A program made the translations under genes and the position numbers. A stretch of 64,000 nt of DNA from Cyrtodaria siliqua (Eukaryota > Mollusca > Bivalvia > Adapedonta > Hiatellidae). The notes below the pieces were generated by a model, which did no database searches, was not told the origin of the DNA, and saw nothing but the letters and a program-made list of their open reading frames with translations. This document shows, one piece after another, positions 44,757-55,533 of this stretch (position 1 is the first letter of the stretch; each line of letters opens with the position of its first letter). The stretch is taken from contig JAWPHD010010953.1 in assembly GCA_037043455.1 (NCBI GenBank), positions 1-64,000 of the forward strand, read 5' to 3'.

Positions 44757-44913
44757 CACAAGAAAGAATATTGAACATACTGTGCAATATTGAAGATGTC
44801 TGCTGAAGTTGTTAGCCAACAGAATAGTGCCCTTATGGCCAGATTGAAGGAAGGAGATTTGATACAATTTCCAAGATACTTTGGAATCTATTCTCACTGG
44901 GCAGTATATACAG
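44757..44913 (+). CDS. Host gene, LRAT-domain protein (PLAAT/H-REV107-like), first coding exon
   Basis: An acceptor-like TTTGCAG at 44750-44756 precedes the exon. ATG at 44796 starts a frame encoding LKEGDLIQFPRYFGIYSHWA and ends at a GTATGT donor after 44913 (phase 1). The GDLIxFPR...YSHWAVY signature is the start of the LRAT/NlpC-P60 papain-like fold, with the catalytic His in SHWAVY (44892-44909). These enzymes act as phospholipase A/acyltransferases on membrane phospholipids. It joins in function with 49860-49989 and 57870-58007. Phase does not match the next exon found, so at least one exon between them is unseen. Confidence 0.85.
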
Positions 44914-45595
44914 GTATGTTTCGTTTGTTCTGGGAATAATCTTCTCGTAAAATGTATATGTCGAGATTGTTTATCGTTAATCTGTCGGCGTAACACACCC
45001 TCACACACCCCCACCCCAACATCCTTTCGGTTTTCGTCTGCATTTATTGTAAAACCCTGCCGTTAGCCCTGGTGAACAAATAATTTGCATACATATAAAT
45101 ATGACCATTACACCGATAATAAGATTTAGAACACCATTGCTGATATATAAAGCCTCTTTGCATTTATTCTAACTGGTCATCAATTTACTTCAGGCTAAAC
45201 ATTATCTAGTCGTATGGTTACTGTTAACTGTACATACGTTAAAGAATGATGTAAACATGTTATGTTTTGTGTTATCCAGTGCCACAATTTAAAATTAGCA
45301 ACATATAGAAGTTTCTGAATGAAACAAGCTTCTATGATGTTCTATGACGTTCTATGACAGTATAAATATAGCCTTTTGGGGTTGTTATTTGTTCAGTATA
45401 CGATTCAAAGTATTTACTTCAGAGTTCAGCATAAAGTTAAAAGAAACTTTGTGAAAATATCGGATGCTTTTTTAATTAAAGATATATATTGTGAGAGGAA
45501 TTGTATTAATAATTACTGTGCTCATCTATACTAAAAGTGACATTGGATAATTCGGACTTTTGTGAATATTTCAACCTGGAAAGACTTAAAATAAA

Positions 45596-45672
45596 ATTGA
45601 ATTAAAGGGACACTTAGCAATTTGATTAAAGGTACACTTGAAAAATTTGATTAAAGGGACATTTGCCAATAT
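45596..45672 (+). repeat. Short tandem repeat, ~30-bp unit x3
   Basis: Three copies of a unit built on TTTGATTAAAGGGACACTT, diverged by a few bases. Confidence 0.7.
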
Positions 45673-45699
45673 TATTTGGATTTTATTCTAAAATAAAAT

Positions 45700-45860
45700 T
45701 TTAAAGAAATACTGGATATAATTTATGTGTATTCTGTAAGTGAATACTTTTTATTCTATTGTTTTAATACATTTGTTGACTATATTTTAAAAAAACAATT
45801 TTGCTGGTTTTGCGTTTCCTTTCTTGTTACATTTTACCCGTAACATTACTGTTACATGGC
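45700..45860 (+). repeat. Dispersed repeat family B, plus copy
   Basis: Shares GCTGGTTTTGC, TTTCTTGTTACATTTTACCC and TTCTGTAAGTGAATA with the reverse complement of 50096-50225 and 50630-50760. No coding capacity; probably a MITE or SINE fragment. Confidence 0.7.
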
Positions 45861-46329
45861 TACACAAATGGTGGTTTTAGATGGATAAGAAGGCTTTCAT
45901 GTTATACTTATTCCAATCTAGAACATGATTTCTTTGGACCTACATTGCAAATACTAGTAACTGAATTATTTACTGATCTACAAGCATTGTGGATTATTTA
46001 AATAAATGTCAGACCTACTTTTATCATAAACATCTTATATATAAATATCCCCGGAAACAAGATTGACCAAGTCGAGACTCACCAAGGGAGAATCAATAAT
46101 AAATAAATTTAAATGTATTTACAACAAGATGAATATAGATACAAATGAATATCAATGACAAAATATCAACATTTTTAAAGCATTTCAAATTGCAATACCA
46201 GGTTATATGAATCCCTATTCACTATCTTAATTAATCAGTAGACTGTTCGGTTTTAATCTGATTGAATATCTGTATTGATGAAATAAAGCTATATCAAAGC
46301 TATTTTCGTCTCAAAGCTATATCTAGCTG

Positions 46330-46710
46330 AGTCCTTCCGGTACAGTTCAGTTTCCGGCACTAATACTTCACTTCCGCGACTTCACTTCCACGCTTTTGCT
46401 GCAATGCTCCTAGGCACGACCCTCTTTAGAGATTTCTAGTCGTCCCGATACCATACTTCTAGTGACGTAGTTCCATGCGAAGCCAACTCGCACGACCTTG
46501 TCCGGCGATGGCTCTAGTCCCGGTATTCCACATCCGGTTACGTTATTCCGTATTTGTGTAACTAGGCCCTCTTGCCTAGTGTCCTCGTGGCTACCGCCTG
46601 GTCTGTCACACAAATAGGGAATGATGCGGTTGCCGCGTCCTATGACGGCGTTCCCCACCTACGACCCCGTAGACCACGCTCCCGACAATACGGTATACTT
46701 CCGCTCCTGG
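46330..46710. repeat. GC-rich block of unknown origin
   Basis: About 380 bp clearly richer in G+C than its surroundings, with many CCGG/CG dinucleotides and several TTCC-CACTTCCGCG-like motifs at the left. Sharp composition edges suggest an inserted element or a retrocopy. I do not recognise it. Confidence 0.45.
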
Positions 46711-47376
46711 CGGCTACAAAATATATACTCAGTCTTACAATGTTATCACAACATGTATTCTACAATAGTACTATGGTATCACCATACCTAATAACTGATT
46801 GCAATGCAATCTATTCAGAATGAATAAACCCGAATTTTAATCCTTCTTCGACTTAATATTATGCTAAACTTTAACAAAACGTGTAATACAATTGCAGATG
46901 TAATTTAGCAACTGTTACAATGAAATCTCACAATTATATATGTAACTCGAAACTTACAACATAGTAATTCAACCATGAACATTATAATTAATTTTCAAGC
47001 ATATACAATATGACTGAATGAATAACTGGTTTTACATCCCGCGAACACATTATAATGGCACATCGACCTCATAGGGATTGAAGTATAATGCCAATATATT
47101 ATATATGAAATATATGAAATAATGACAGTTAGAAAGAAAAAGTACTTAGAATCTGAATCGCGTACTCCATTTACTATCTACAGAACAAATAATGTAAATA
47201 ATGCATAATCTATCAGACAATAATTTTCTTATATATCCTGACGTTTAAAAATATAATAGAAATAAAGCCAATATCCTGCTCTAAACTATCTATGGTTTTA
47301 ACTGTCAGATATTTACTTCAGAACAACAATTTAATTTGACAATAATTTACAACAAATAAAATAAATATTGACTTAC

Positions 47377-47568
47377 CGAACTGCCGTAATTGTACTGGTC
47401 ACTACTACCCAAAATAGTTGGTAGCAATCCTGTGACAGTTTGATTATCGACGGAATGCGCATTTGGCTCAAGCTGGTGAGCAAACTTAGCAAACTTAGGC
47501 TTTAAACGTTGTAATACATTAAACACAATACTGAAATGGCTTGACTTTTTCAAGCGAAACTTCGACAT
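47377..47568 (-). CDS. Possible first exon of an unknown gene (minus strand)
   Basis: From ATG 47568 a frame of 64 codons runs to a consensus donor (CG|GTAAGT) at 47376-47377. Composition is more protein-like than most open frames here (basic N-terminus, then NAHSVDNQTVTGLLPTILGS). No domain is recognised and no second exon was found. It could be a transposon ORF piece. Confidence 0.3.
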
Positions 47569-47964
47569 TTATGAATTTCGTGCAACAACGTATAATTTGA
47601 TTAAACTGTCTGCTACAGAATTGTCCTTTCTGTAATTAGTTGTAGCCCCTTTTTGTACAAAACACGATGAGATATATCCGAAATATTACGTGGAATTAGG
47701 TGTGTATAATAGTGTAGTGTAGGCAATTTTATTATTATGCGTTTCCTTTTCCTTTCATTATATGATAATCCATGTCAAACAAATACTGCGATAGCTACAT
47801 CAGTAGATTTAAAGAAGTTAATGCCTAAGCGTTTCAAACATAAGTTAATACAAACGCAACACCCGGGACAGAGCCATTTATGCATCAGAAATTGTACTTA
47901 TATTAATAATCAACCTTTATTTGGTCTAATTAAAAAATTAAAATATTCTGTATAGGTTCAATAT

Positions 47965-48150
47965 AGTTTCTCCGACGACGAATCAGTAGTGCGATTACTT
48001 ACTAGTCATTTTAGATCATCCTGTTCAATTTGTGTAGCTTTAAAATGGAATACCGTTTAAACAGGTGCTAGTGGGCGTGAGAGGAGACGTATTTTAATCT
48101 AAATTCTCATAAAAGGACTCAATAAAAGCGATTTTGCTACTTTCTTTAGT
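47965..48150 (+). repeat. Dispersed repeat family C copy
   Basis: Contains the GTGTAGCTTTAAAATGGAATACCG and GGGCGTGAGAGG parts of family C and its AATAAAAGCG end. Confidence 0.55.
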
Positions 48151-48355
48151 TTCTGGTTTGTAATATTTGTATTATTAAGCAGCTGTATTAATAATAGCTA
48201 GTGATATCCAGTGATAATTCTAGTTAATTTATTATTTTCAATTTATGCTTGTTTGTGTCTTGCGTTTTCAGCTAGTGGTAAAGTATTCCATAAAATGAGT
48301 AGCTTAAGGGTAAAAAACAATCCAAAAAAATGCGTGTTATTTAGAATATAACTAC

Positions 48356-48383
48356 AGTACACTACAGTACACTACACTACACT
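48356..48383. repeat. Microsatellite, ACTACAGTAC type
   Basis: About three imperfect copies of a 5/10-bp motif (ACTACAGTACACTACAGTAC). Confidence 0.75.
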
Positions 48384-48704
48384 GTGCCATTTCAGACATA
48401 ACAATTTTCATTTTAAATTCAACCTCATACAGGTTACATAAGAATTCAAAAATGAAACAAGGTTTGATGTTGATTAGTGGCAACATTAATACACATATGA
48501 CTATATAATATCAATAAAGAAGTAACTCATTACACCCACCAAAACATTATTCAGATTAATCCATATTTATTATTACACGTCATGTTATACATTTGTCTGC
48601 AGTCATAAAAGAACTTTGAAAGGGCAGATAATAAATCATTCCACTATAGAGTCTTTGCTTTTAACTAATTAATTTCCTTCAGACATTAAAGAATAATGTA
48701 AAAT

Positions 48705-49221
48705 TGTAGCATGGTCGGTGACATTTCCTTTGATAAATGCAAAGCATCAAATCGTTTCATTTAGGGTAACTATACCGTACTACAACTAACAGATAGAGTA
48801 ATTTAGAGTACGGACGTCACAGTGTTACTAAGTACACACGCTAGAAAAAAGATAGAGTGTGTCTCAGTCGTTGGTTATTTAAACACCTCGATGGGTTACT
48901 CCCATCTCGGTGATTAAATAAGCCAACTCGCTGAGACCAGACTCCATCTATTACTTGTAACATGGTCGGTGATATTTCCTTTGATGAATGCAAAGCATTA
49001 AATCGTTTAATTTCGGGTAACTAGAGGGGCGTGGCTATACCGTACTACAACTACCAGATAGAGGACTTTAGAGTACGGACGTCACAGTGGTACTAAGTAC
49101 ACCATACTACAATACAGATAGAGTCTGTCTCAGCTCGTTGGTTATTTAAACACTTCGATGGGCCACGCCCATCTCGGTGTTTAAATAAGCCAACTCGCTG
49201 AGACCAGACTCTATCTATTAC
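48705..49221. repeat. Tandem duplication of a palindrome-bearing unit (~250-265 bp x2)
   Basis: Unit 1 is about 48705-48954 and unit 2 about 48955-49221, alike except for small indels. Each ends in a large foldback: in unit 2 (49117-49215) GATAGAGTCTG...CAGACTCTATC with arms of ~45 bp around GGGCCACGCCC; in unit 1 48851-48948. The arms include TTATTTAAACAC and GTGTTTAAATAA. A head-to-tail pair of foldback elements without a spacer is unusual. Confidence 0.85.
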
Positions 49222-49859
49222 GTAATTAAATAGTTATGTATCAGTACCTTGTTATTTATGATGTATAACATATTCACACAGTATCCTATATTTATTCATA
49301 ATACGATTAATTATTTCAAGCGCATTATGTTTAAGTATACACATTACAAGCTTTGAAAATATGTTGTTAATATCCTATATTTGAAAATCGACGTATAAAA
49401 GATTGAAATGTTTGATTGAGTAAATATAATATGTATTTGAAAGTAGTATTTATAAATCTGCTTGTGAATTTGATTTTGTTTGTTTCTGTGTGTTTTTGGT
49501 TGACTGTCGTCCTTTAATGCTACTTTTCCTGTTGGATTTGTATATCTACTATTGGTACAGTGGACACATATTTTACCAACGCGATTTTAATTGTACGAAC
49601 ATTTAACAGCCGTTGATATATCAATCATGTCTGACAATAGCTATCAAAGTTCTGCAGCAGAAATGTATTAAAGGTTTCAAATAGTGTTAACAACGTGGTA
49701 ATATTTGAAATCTGTTCTACCTGAAGTATACTAATTTAAATTTGGGATGGGGTTTCCAAATAAAATTTGATTAAAATCGATCGGGTAGTTTTAAGACAAC
49801 ATCGGTTGGCAATATAAAAATTGGACACTTTGTTTACAAAACTCTTATTTAATTTACAG

Positions 49860-49989
49860 GCCTCTCAGCAACGAAACCATTGTCACGAGAGCCATGTCTA
49901 TGCTAGGGAAAATATTCTACAATATCCTATGGCATAACTGCGAACATTTTGCCAATTCCTGTAGATATGACACAGAAATGAGTGCACAG
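49860..49989 (+). CDS. Host LRAT-domain gene, catalytic-Cys exon
   Basis: The exon begins after TTTACAG (acceptor at 49858-49859) with one base completing a codon, then encodes PLSNETIVTRAMSMLG and the hallmark NCEHF (49936-49950), whose Cys is the nucleophile of the LRAT/PLAAT family. It ends at CAG|GTATTA in phase 0. The frame is open throughout and fits the next exon (57870). Confidence 0.88.
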
Positions 49990-50095
49990 GTATTATAAAA
50001 AGACTGGTTAAAATATGTCAGATTGTGCTATCACTTTACCATGCTACCATTACATAAACTATAACAATATCAATCTTGTGTTAATATCACGATTT

Positions 50096-50225
50096 TTTTA
50101 TGTTACGGGTAAGATGTAACGAGAATGAACGTGCAAAACCAGCATCATATTTTTTATATAATCAACAAATTTATTCAAATAGTATAATGAAAAATATTCA
50201 CTTACAGAATACAAATAAGTACAAA
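50096..50225 (-). repeat. Dispersed repeat family B, minus copy 1
   Basis: Contains TTACGGGTAAGATGTAACG, AAAACCAGC and ATATTCACTTACAGAA, the complement of the 45700-45860 copy. Confidence 0.7.
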
Positions 50226-50509
50226 TGTTCAAGCGTCACTTTAATCCAAAGTGTGTTTAAAGCAGCTAATACTGTAATCAATTATTGTTTGACGCCTACA
50301 TTACGTCAACGTTTTATCTCTGGAAAATGAGAGTACTGATTCGTATACACCAGTTCAATCTACTGCGGATGATGTTGTTTCCAGGCATACCACTCAGTGC
50401 ACTACTTTCAAGGCTGGGGTAGACGAACATATCCTTTGATAAATTAACTGGATTCCTAAGTTACATAAAAGCCTTATAAAAACCCGCTTTATTACGTATT
50501 CTGGTGTCT

Positions 50510-50600
50510 GCACCACTCCAAATTGTTGATGTTTATCTTGTCGTGTCGTACCCTTAACGGTATGTTCTCTTGTTGCTCTGCCTTCTGCGTCATCCAGTAA
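50510..50600 (+). repeat. Dispersed repeat family A, degraded copy
   Basis: Shares TTGATGTTTATCTTGTCGTG and GTTCTCTTGTTGCTC with the complement of 61740-61790 and with 41470-41500. Confidence 0.5.
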
Positions 50601-50629
50601 TTGGCTTTCTAGGCTTTTTTTTATATATT

Positions 50630-50760
50630 ATATATTTTTACGGGTAAAATGTAACAGAAAGGAAGTAAAACCAGCAACAACTACTTTTAAAATATATACT
50701 CAACAAAAGTATTCAAATGCTAAAATGAAAAATATTCACTTACAGAAAATAGATAAAATG
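50630..50760 (-). repeat. Dispersed repeat family B, minus copy 2
   Basis: Contains TTACGGGTAAAATGTAACAG, GTAAAACCAGC and ATATTCACTTACAGAA. It lies about 540 bp from copy 1 in the same orientation, with a family A fragment between. Confidence 0.7.
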
Positions 50761-51074
50761 GATACAGTCTTTTGTGTTTGTGATGTCTTATTTGGCCTTT
50801 TATTCATCTTTAACTTTATTCCTTGTATTTATCGTATTCGACGATTTTCAAATTCTATTTTCATACTTCTTTTTTAATATGTTTACTTCATACACAAAAT
50901 AAATTGTGGGGGCCTTAACATCGGATATAAAATTAAATAACTCTATTTTTCATGCGTTGTATGTCTGACAGTGATTTAACATTATCTAAACAAATTCTCT
51001 CTCCCCTCCATCCCCTAAACCCCAAAAAGGACCTATTTGGGGTTTATTGTATTTGAGGGAAGATACTTTGTATA

Positions 51075-51205
51075 GGTAACTGTAAATCACTGTTAGAATA
51101 GACATACAATTGTTTGAGAAAAATAGTGTTATACAATATTGTATCAGATGATGAGGCCCCCAAAATAATAATATTTAAACATAGTGTTTCATTAGTTGTG
51201 TTTTG
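51075..51205 (+). repeat. Dispersed repeat family D, copy 1
   Basis: Shares GTATCAGATGATGAGGCCC and flanking TGTTTGAGAAAAATAGTGTT with 52582-52735. A further shared piece (CAATGACCAGGTAGCGTTG) follows near 51652 here and near 52853 there. A family C copy lies between the pieces of copy 1, so it may be nested. Confidence 0.6.
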
Positions 51206-51267
51206 GTTGTGTTTGTTTTTTCTAAAAGCGATAAAGTTTTATATTAATGAAAGCTTACTTGTAATAT

Positions 51268-51430
51268 TTTTCCTGGTCCTTTTGAATCAACCAGCCCAAT
51301 ATAGGTGTCTTTGAAGTAGAATACCACTTAAGCCGATACTAGGGTGACTGGGCTAGGGTGAGTGCGAGTTTTTGCTTTTCACATTACCTCTCATGAACAG
51401 ATTCAATAAAAGCGTGTCTGGTGCTTTATT
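51268..51430 (+). repeat. Dispersed repeat family C copy
   Basis: Contains CTGGTCCTTTTGAATCAACC, GTAGAATACCACTTAAGCC and ATTACCTCTCATGAACAGAT, ending in CAATAAAAGCGTG. Confidence 0.6.
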
Positions 51431-52047
51431 CTCTTGGTTGTGTTTGTTGTTTCCTAAATATCTCCCTTATCAGTATATATTAACTTCATAAAATTAAAAT
51501 ACAAAGTGTTGTATAGCTATACCTCAGGTAATATTCAATATAGCAATGCTACATAAAAAACAAAGAAAAAATCAGGTCTAAATTTATATACCCGAGCTTA
51601 TCGACCATGTAGCAGGTTTTCAGTAAATAAGACAATTTTCAATGTATTTCCAATGACCAGGTAGCGTTGGGAAATAGGTCCTTAAAGCTACAGACCCTGT
51701 TTAAATGTTTTCTTCTTTCTAGTCTTTATTTGTAACTTCATGTTCACCAGCTCATGGCGAATACGGATATTTAAGCGAACAAATTTAACGTTGGGCATCA
51801 TTTACGTTAGAGGTATCGAGCAGTGTATATCGTACCTGTATACAGGTAGCATTATGATTTAAAAAGAATAAAGCTTGACTATTTCAGGAGACGTATCTTC
51901 TAATTAGCTATAGCGACTTCTTGAGGAAATGTGATATTTAGTATCATATATTATGATGCATGGTATATAGCGGATGATAAGTTTGTCGAGTGAGTGTGTG
52001 CTATAGTTATTATGTTATAACTAGTTAGTGTTAAAAACAACTTATCA

Positions 52048-52140
52048 CTACGATTCATTTGTGTAGTGGTAAGACTTTCATATATAACTTCTTAAGTTAT
52101 AAATAAAGTCCCTGGATCAAACCCGTTCAGTGCAGCGTAT
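52048..52140 (+). repeat. tRNA-like SINE fragment
   Basis: A-box-like TGTAGTGGTAAGACTT and B-box-like GGATCAAACCC sit about 55 bp apart with an anticodon-arm-like palindrome (ACTTCTTAAGTTATAAAT) between. It is too degenerate for a functional tRNA call. Confidence 0.4.
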
Positions 52141-52331
52141 TTATTTTTTATTAAATTCCGGAGCAAAGTCTAGATAAAATGTGATATATCATGCATAGAT
52201 TCCGACTTTTTGGATGTTCGTCTAATTGAAACTATTTCACCCATGACTTCTTCATTTTTATGAGCAAGAATCAGTTTAAGTATAGAGAATGTACTTTAAT
52301 TATATATATCGAGCCTATTGTTCTTGGTGGG

Positions 52332-52384
52332 GGGAGAGAATAGTAAGTAAGTAAGTTAGTAAGTAAGTAAAGTAAGTAAGTAAA
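52332..52384. repeat. GTAA microsatellite
   Basis: Imperfect (GTAA)n run of about 45 bp with two phase slips, next to a G-run. Confidence 0.9.
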
Positions 52385-52581
52385 TTGTTTATCAACGTGA
52401 CATGTACATATACAATATACATGCAAGTACAGACAAGCATATATTAAACAATGGTACAGAATATCATACACCAGGCCCACTGGGCATATAAGTCACCATT
52501 ACAAAACACATATCAAATTATCAAGTTCCAGTTCGAACACATTATGATAAGCATGGTCTGAAAATGTTCTGTATATATGTA

Positions 52582-52735
52582 AAGGTAACTGAAATCATTG
52601 TTGGACATATAATTGTATGAGAAAATGGTGTTATTCAACTTTGTATCAGATGATGAGGCCCTCGAAATACAGCGTTTGTATGAAACAAATATAATAAAGC
52701 ATATAAGCACTTATTTCAGTAGTTGGTTTTGTTTT
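52582..52735 (+). repeat. Dispersed repeat family D, copy 2
   Basis: Diverged copy of 51075-51205, sharing GTATCAGATGATGAGGCCC. Confidence 0.6.
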
Positions 52736-53034
52736 TTATGTTTGAACTACAACAAAACTTTGTATTTAGCACAGTTAACTTGTTAATTTGTTGTATTGTT
52801 TCTTTCATAAAAGAAAAGTGCATGTAAAATGTTATCAGTTAATATTTGTTCAATGACCATTTAGCGTTGTAAAATAGGTTCTTAATTAAAATATATTGAC
52901 AATGCATCAAACAACAGTACATTTGTTTGCAATATAAGAAGATTTAGTACTTTAACTGAAAGTGTTATAAAAACAACTTTCATTTTACAATTTGAATGGT
53001 TACATTGTCATGGTGAAGTAATAGGTTAGTTCAA

Positions 53035-55080
53035 TTCTGTGTTATAAAAGCTATAGCTCTTAAACAAATCAGTAATAATAAAAGTACAGGATCTGATGGC
53101 ATCACCACAGTTTTACAAAATGTTTTGGAACAACATCAACATATACCTTTTAAATTCCTTTAATTACTCTCTGCAAATTATTAACATGACGGAATTAAAG
53201 AAAATCAAATCAATATAACTCTTCTACCTAAACCAGTGAAAGATACGGCATATATAGAAAACTGGCGTCCAATCAGTCTTTTAAATGTAGATTATAAGAT
53301 AGCTACACAATCTATATCAAACGGAATAAACATGGTTTTACCATCAGGAATAATAGTTCACAAACTGGTTTTCTAAAAGGTAAATAAATAGATGAGAATA
53401 TAAAATTATTATTTGAAATATTAGACTATTGTTGAAGGCTACAATCGACCGGCATTGCTATTTGTCTCGGTTTTCGAAAAAGCGTTCGACAGTTTGAACC
53501 AAGAGTTTATTCTAATATGCTTGAAATATTTTAATTTTGGTGACTCTCTTATAAATTGGGTAAAATTGTTTTATAAAATGCAAAAGGTTGTATCATTTGT
53601 ATCGGATTTCTTTCTGACTTTTTCCGAAAGCAACGCGGTGTACGCCAAGGATGCCTTATGTCACCTTATTTATTCATTATTTGTATTGAGCTTCTATCTC
53701 ATGAAGTAATAGATAACAAAATTATTAAAGAAATAATTATAAATGATCAAGAAATTAAACGAACTTTTTTTCGCAGATGATGCATCGTTTCTCACGGATG
53801 GATCAAATACAATTTTTGAAACCTTAATGGATGTTATAAATAGTTTAACAAATATATCAGGACTCAAATTAAATGACTCAAAATGTATAGCGCTAAAGGC
53901 GAGTGTCTTAAAATGACGGATTTTAAATATTGTCCAAAAAATAAATGTCATTGTTGCTGTGATCAGGCGAAAGCACTAGGAATATACAAATAGAAACACT
54001 ATAATAGCCTTAGATGTAGATCCAGAGTTATAAGAATTCAAAATTGTTGAAAAGCTAGCAGCACAGAAACTTACGCTTTTAGGAAAAATTACTGGCATAA
54101 AATGTTTTGCATTCCCAAAACTTATATATCATCTACCGGTTTTACCAAACCCTCCAAAAGAAAAGATCTAACAAATTAATGATCTGATATTCTCATTTAT
54201 GTGGGATAATAAACCAAATAAAAGAAAAAGAAAAACAGTTATACAGGATTATGAAAATGGAGGAATAGAAATGTTTGACATAAATAAAATTCATGAATAA
54301 TGCATTGAAAGCAAACTGGATTAAACGAATACTAGATACTAAAGACAATGGCAAATGGAAAGTATTGTATATGAAAGAATTAAATAGTCGGAGGACAGCT
54401 CTTATTTTAGTGCAATTTAAACAAATCATGCATTCTGAAATTATTTCCAAAAGACAACTTGTTAGAAGATATAATATTAGCATGGAATGAAATAAAAGAA
54501 AAGAAATGTAACGAAACTGTTAGTCAAGAAATAATATGGAATAATTCAAATATCAAAGTAGGTGGACATACTGTTTTCTACAATAATTGGTTAAATAGAG
54601 GAATTAAACTAATATAACACATTGTTGACTATAGAAAATAGGAGTTTTATACATTTTAGGAAATAAATGAATTATATCAAATTCCAAACAAATACTTTTA
54701 AAATACTCGATAGTATCAAGTATACCTAAAAAATGGAAAGAAAAGATAAAAAATTGAAAAAATTAATGCAGTAAGAAACAAAATTTCATAAATACATTTC
54801 TTAAAACTAAACAATCATATAAATGCTTTAGGTATATAATGTCCAGATACAAAATGATACATAAGCTGACATGGAAATCAAATCACAACAACAATTGGCA
54901 AACATGTTTACATATATCGAATGGAAAGCCGTGTATATCACATCAACTAATTCGACAATAAAAATAAAAATAAGGAATTTTCAATATACATATTTAATGA
55001 GAATAATATTCACAAAACAAATCGCTATTCAAATACAAAATCATTCCCTAAAGTCTTTTTGAATGGTGCTATATGAACAT
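53035..55080 (+). pseudogene. Non-LTR retrotransposon (LINE) reverse transcriptase relic, L1/Tx1-like
   Basis: Pieces of an RT in several frames: NNKSTGSDGITT (near 53085), LLPKPVKDTAYIENWRPISL (53220-53280), AFDSLNQEF (53470-53500), RGVRQGCLMSPY (near 53650) and the catalytic FADDASF (near 53773), then downstream motifs FSFMWDNKPNKRKRKT (54190-54237) and QDYENGGIEMF. These match L1/Tx1-type LINE polymerases. There are many frameshifts and stops, and no endonuclease, poly-A tail or 5' end is seen. The order of motifs is preserved over 2 kb, so it is one old copy within the host intron. Confidence 0.88.
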
Positions 55081-55358
55081 AGAATCATTAAAAAGTGTAC
55101 ACATGTACAAATTGATTGTCAAATTTCTCATCCCTGTGGACAACATTTATACCTAAAGTCTACGAGGTTGAAGGTTATATCAAAATAAAATATCTCATTC
55201 TTACTATGGGATCTGTCTGATTCCCTACCCCGGAGAATTACTTCTGTCTAATCCCCGGGATATGTCCGCAGTCCCATGACTCCCCCTCCGGTGTGGGGTA
55301 ACATTAATAGCTACATGTAGCTTTAAGCTCAATGCTCAACGTTATAGTGCCGCCTTTC

Positions 55359-55533
55359 TGGAATATCATGCCGTACCCCATCCAGTCATATTATACTAAC
55401 ACCAGACCGACCAGTCATAAAACTTGTATTAATAGCTCCTTTGCTTGATGTTCAGCATGTAAAGGTTATTTCTAGGACTGGTCGGTCTGGTGTTAGTATA
55501 ATATGACTGGATGGGGTACGGCATGATATTCCA
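55359..55533. repeat. Perfect 58-bp foldback
   Basis: Arms 55359-55416 and 55476-55533 are exact reverse complements over 58 bp, separated by 59 bp. The arms start TGGAATATCATGCCG and include CCAGACCGACCAGTC. Perfect identity implies a recent origin or conversion between arms. Probably a small foldback transposon. Confidence 0.92.

Larger units (their letters stand above)
44914..49859 (+). other. Introns of the LRAT-domain gene, repeat-filled
   Basis: About 4.9 kb between the two recognised exons. It holds repeat families B and C, a GC-rich block, a duplicated palindrome and microsatellites, each listed separately. A middle exon of perhaps 100 bp (entering in phase 1, leaving in phase 2) should be here, but I could not identify it. 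Stretches 46720-47340, 48150-48700 and 49222-49859 show nothing I can support. Confidence 0.55.

Noticed and set aside
44742..45014. 90-codon minus-strand frame
   Set aside because: Antisense to the first LRAT exon, whose plus-strand reading is clearly supported.
46410..46823. Open frames of 82-83 codons on both strands in the GC-rich block
   Set aside because: GC-rich sequence lowers stop frequency; no domain and overlapping frames on opposite strands.
52048..52140. Functional tRNA gene
   Set aside because: A- and B-box-like motifs are present, but the acceptor and anticodon arms do not pair properly; treated as a SINE fragment.
53694..54483. Minus-strand frames of 85-96 codons
   Set aside because: Antisense shadows of the LINE reverse transcriptase relic.
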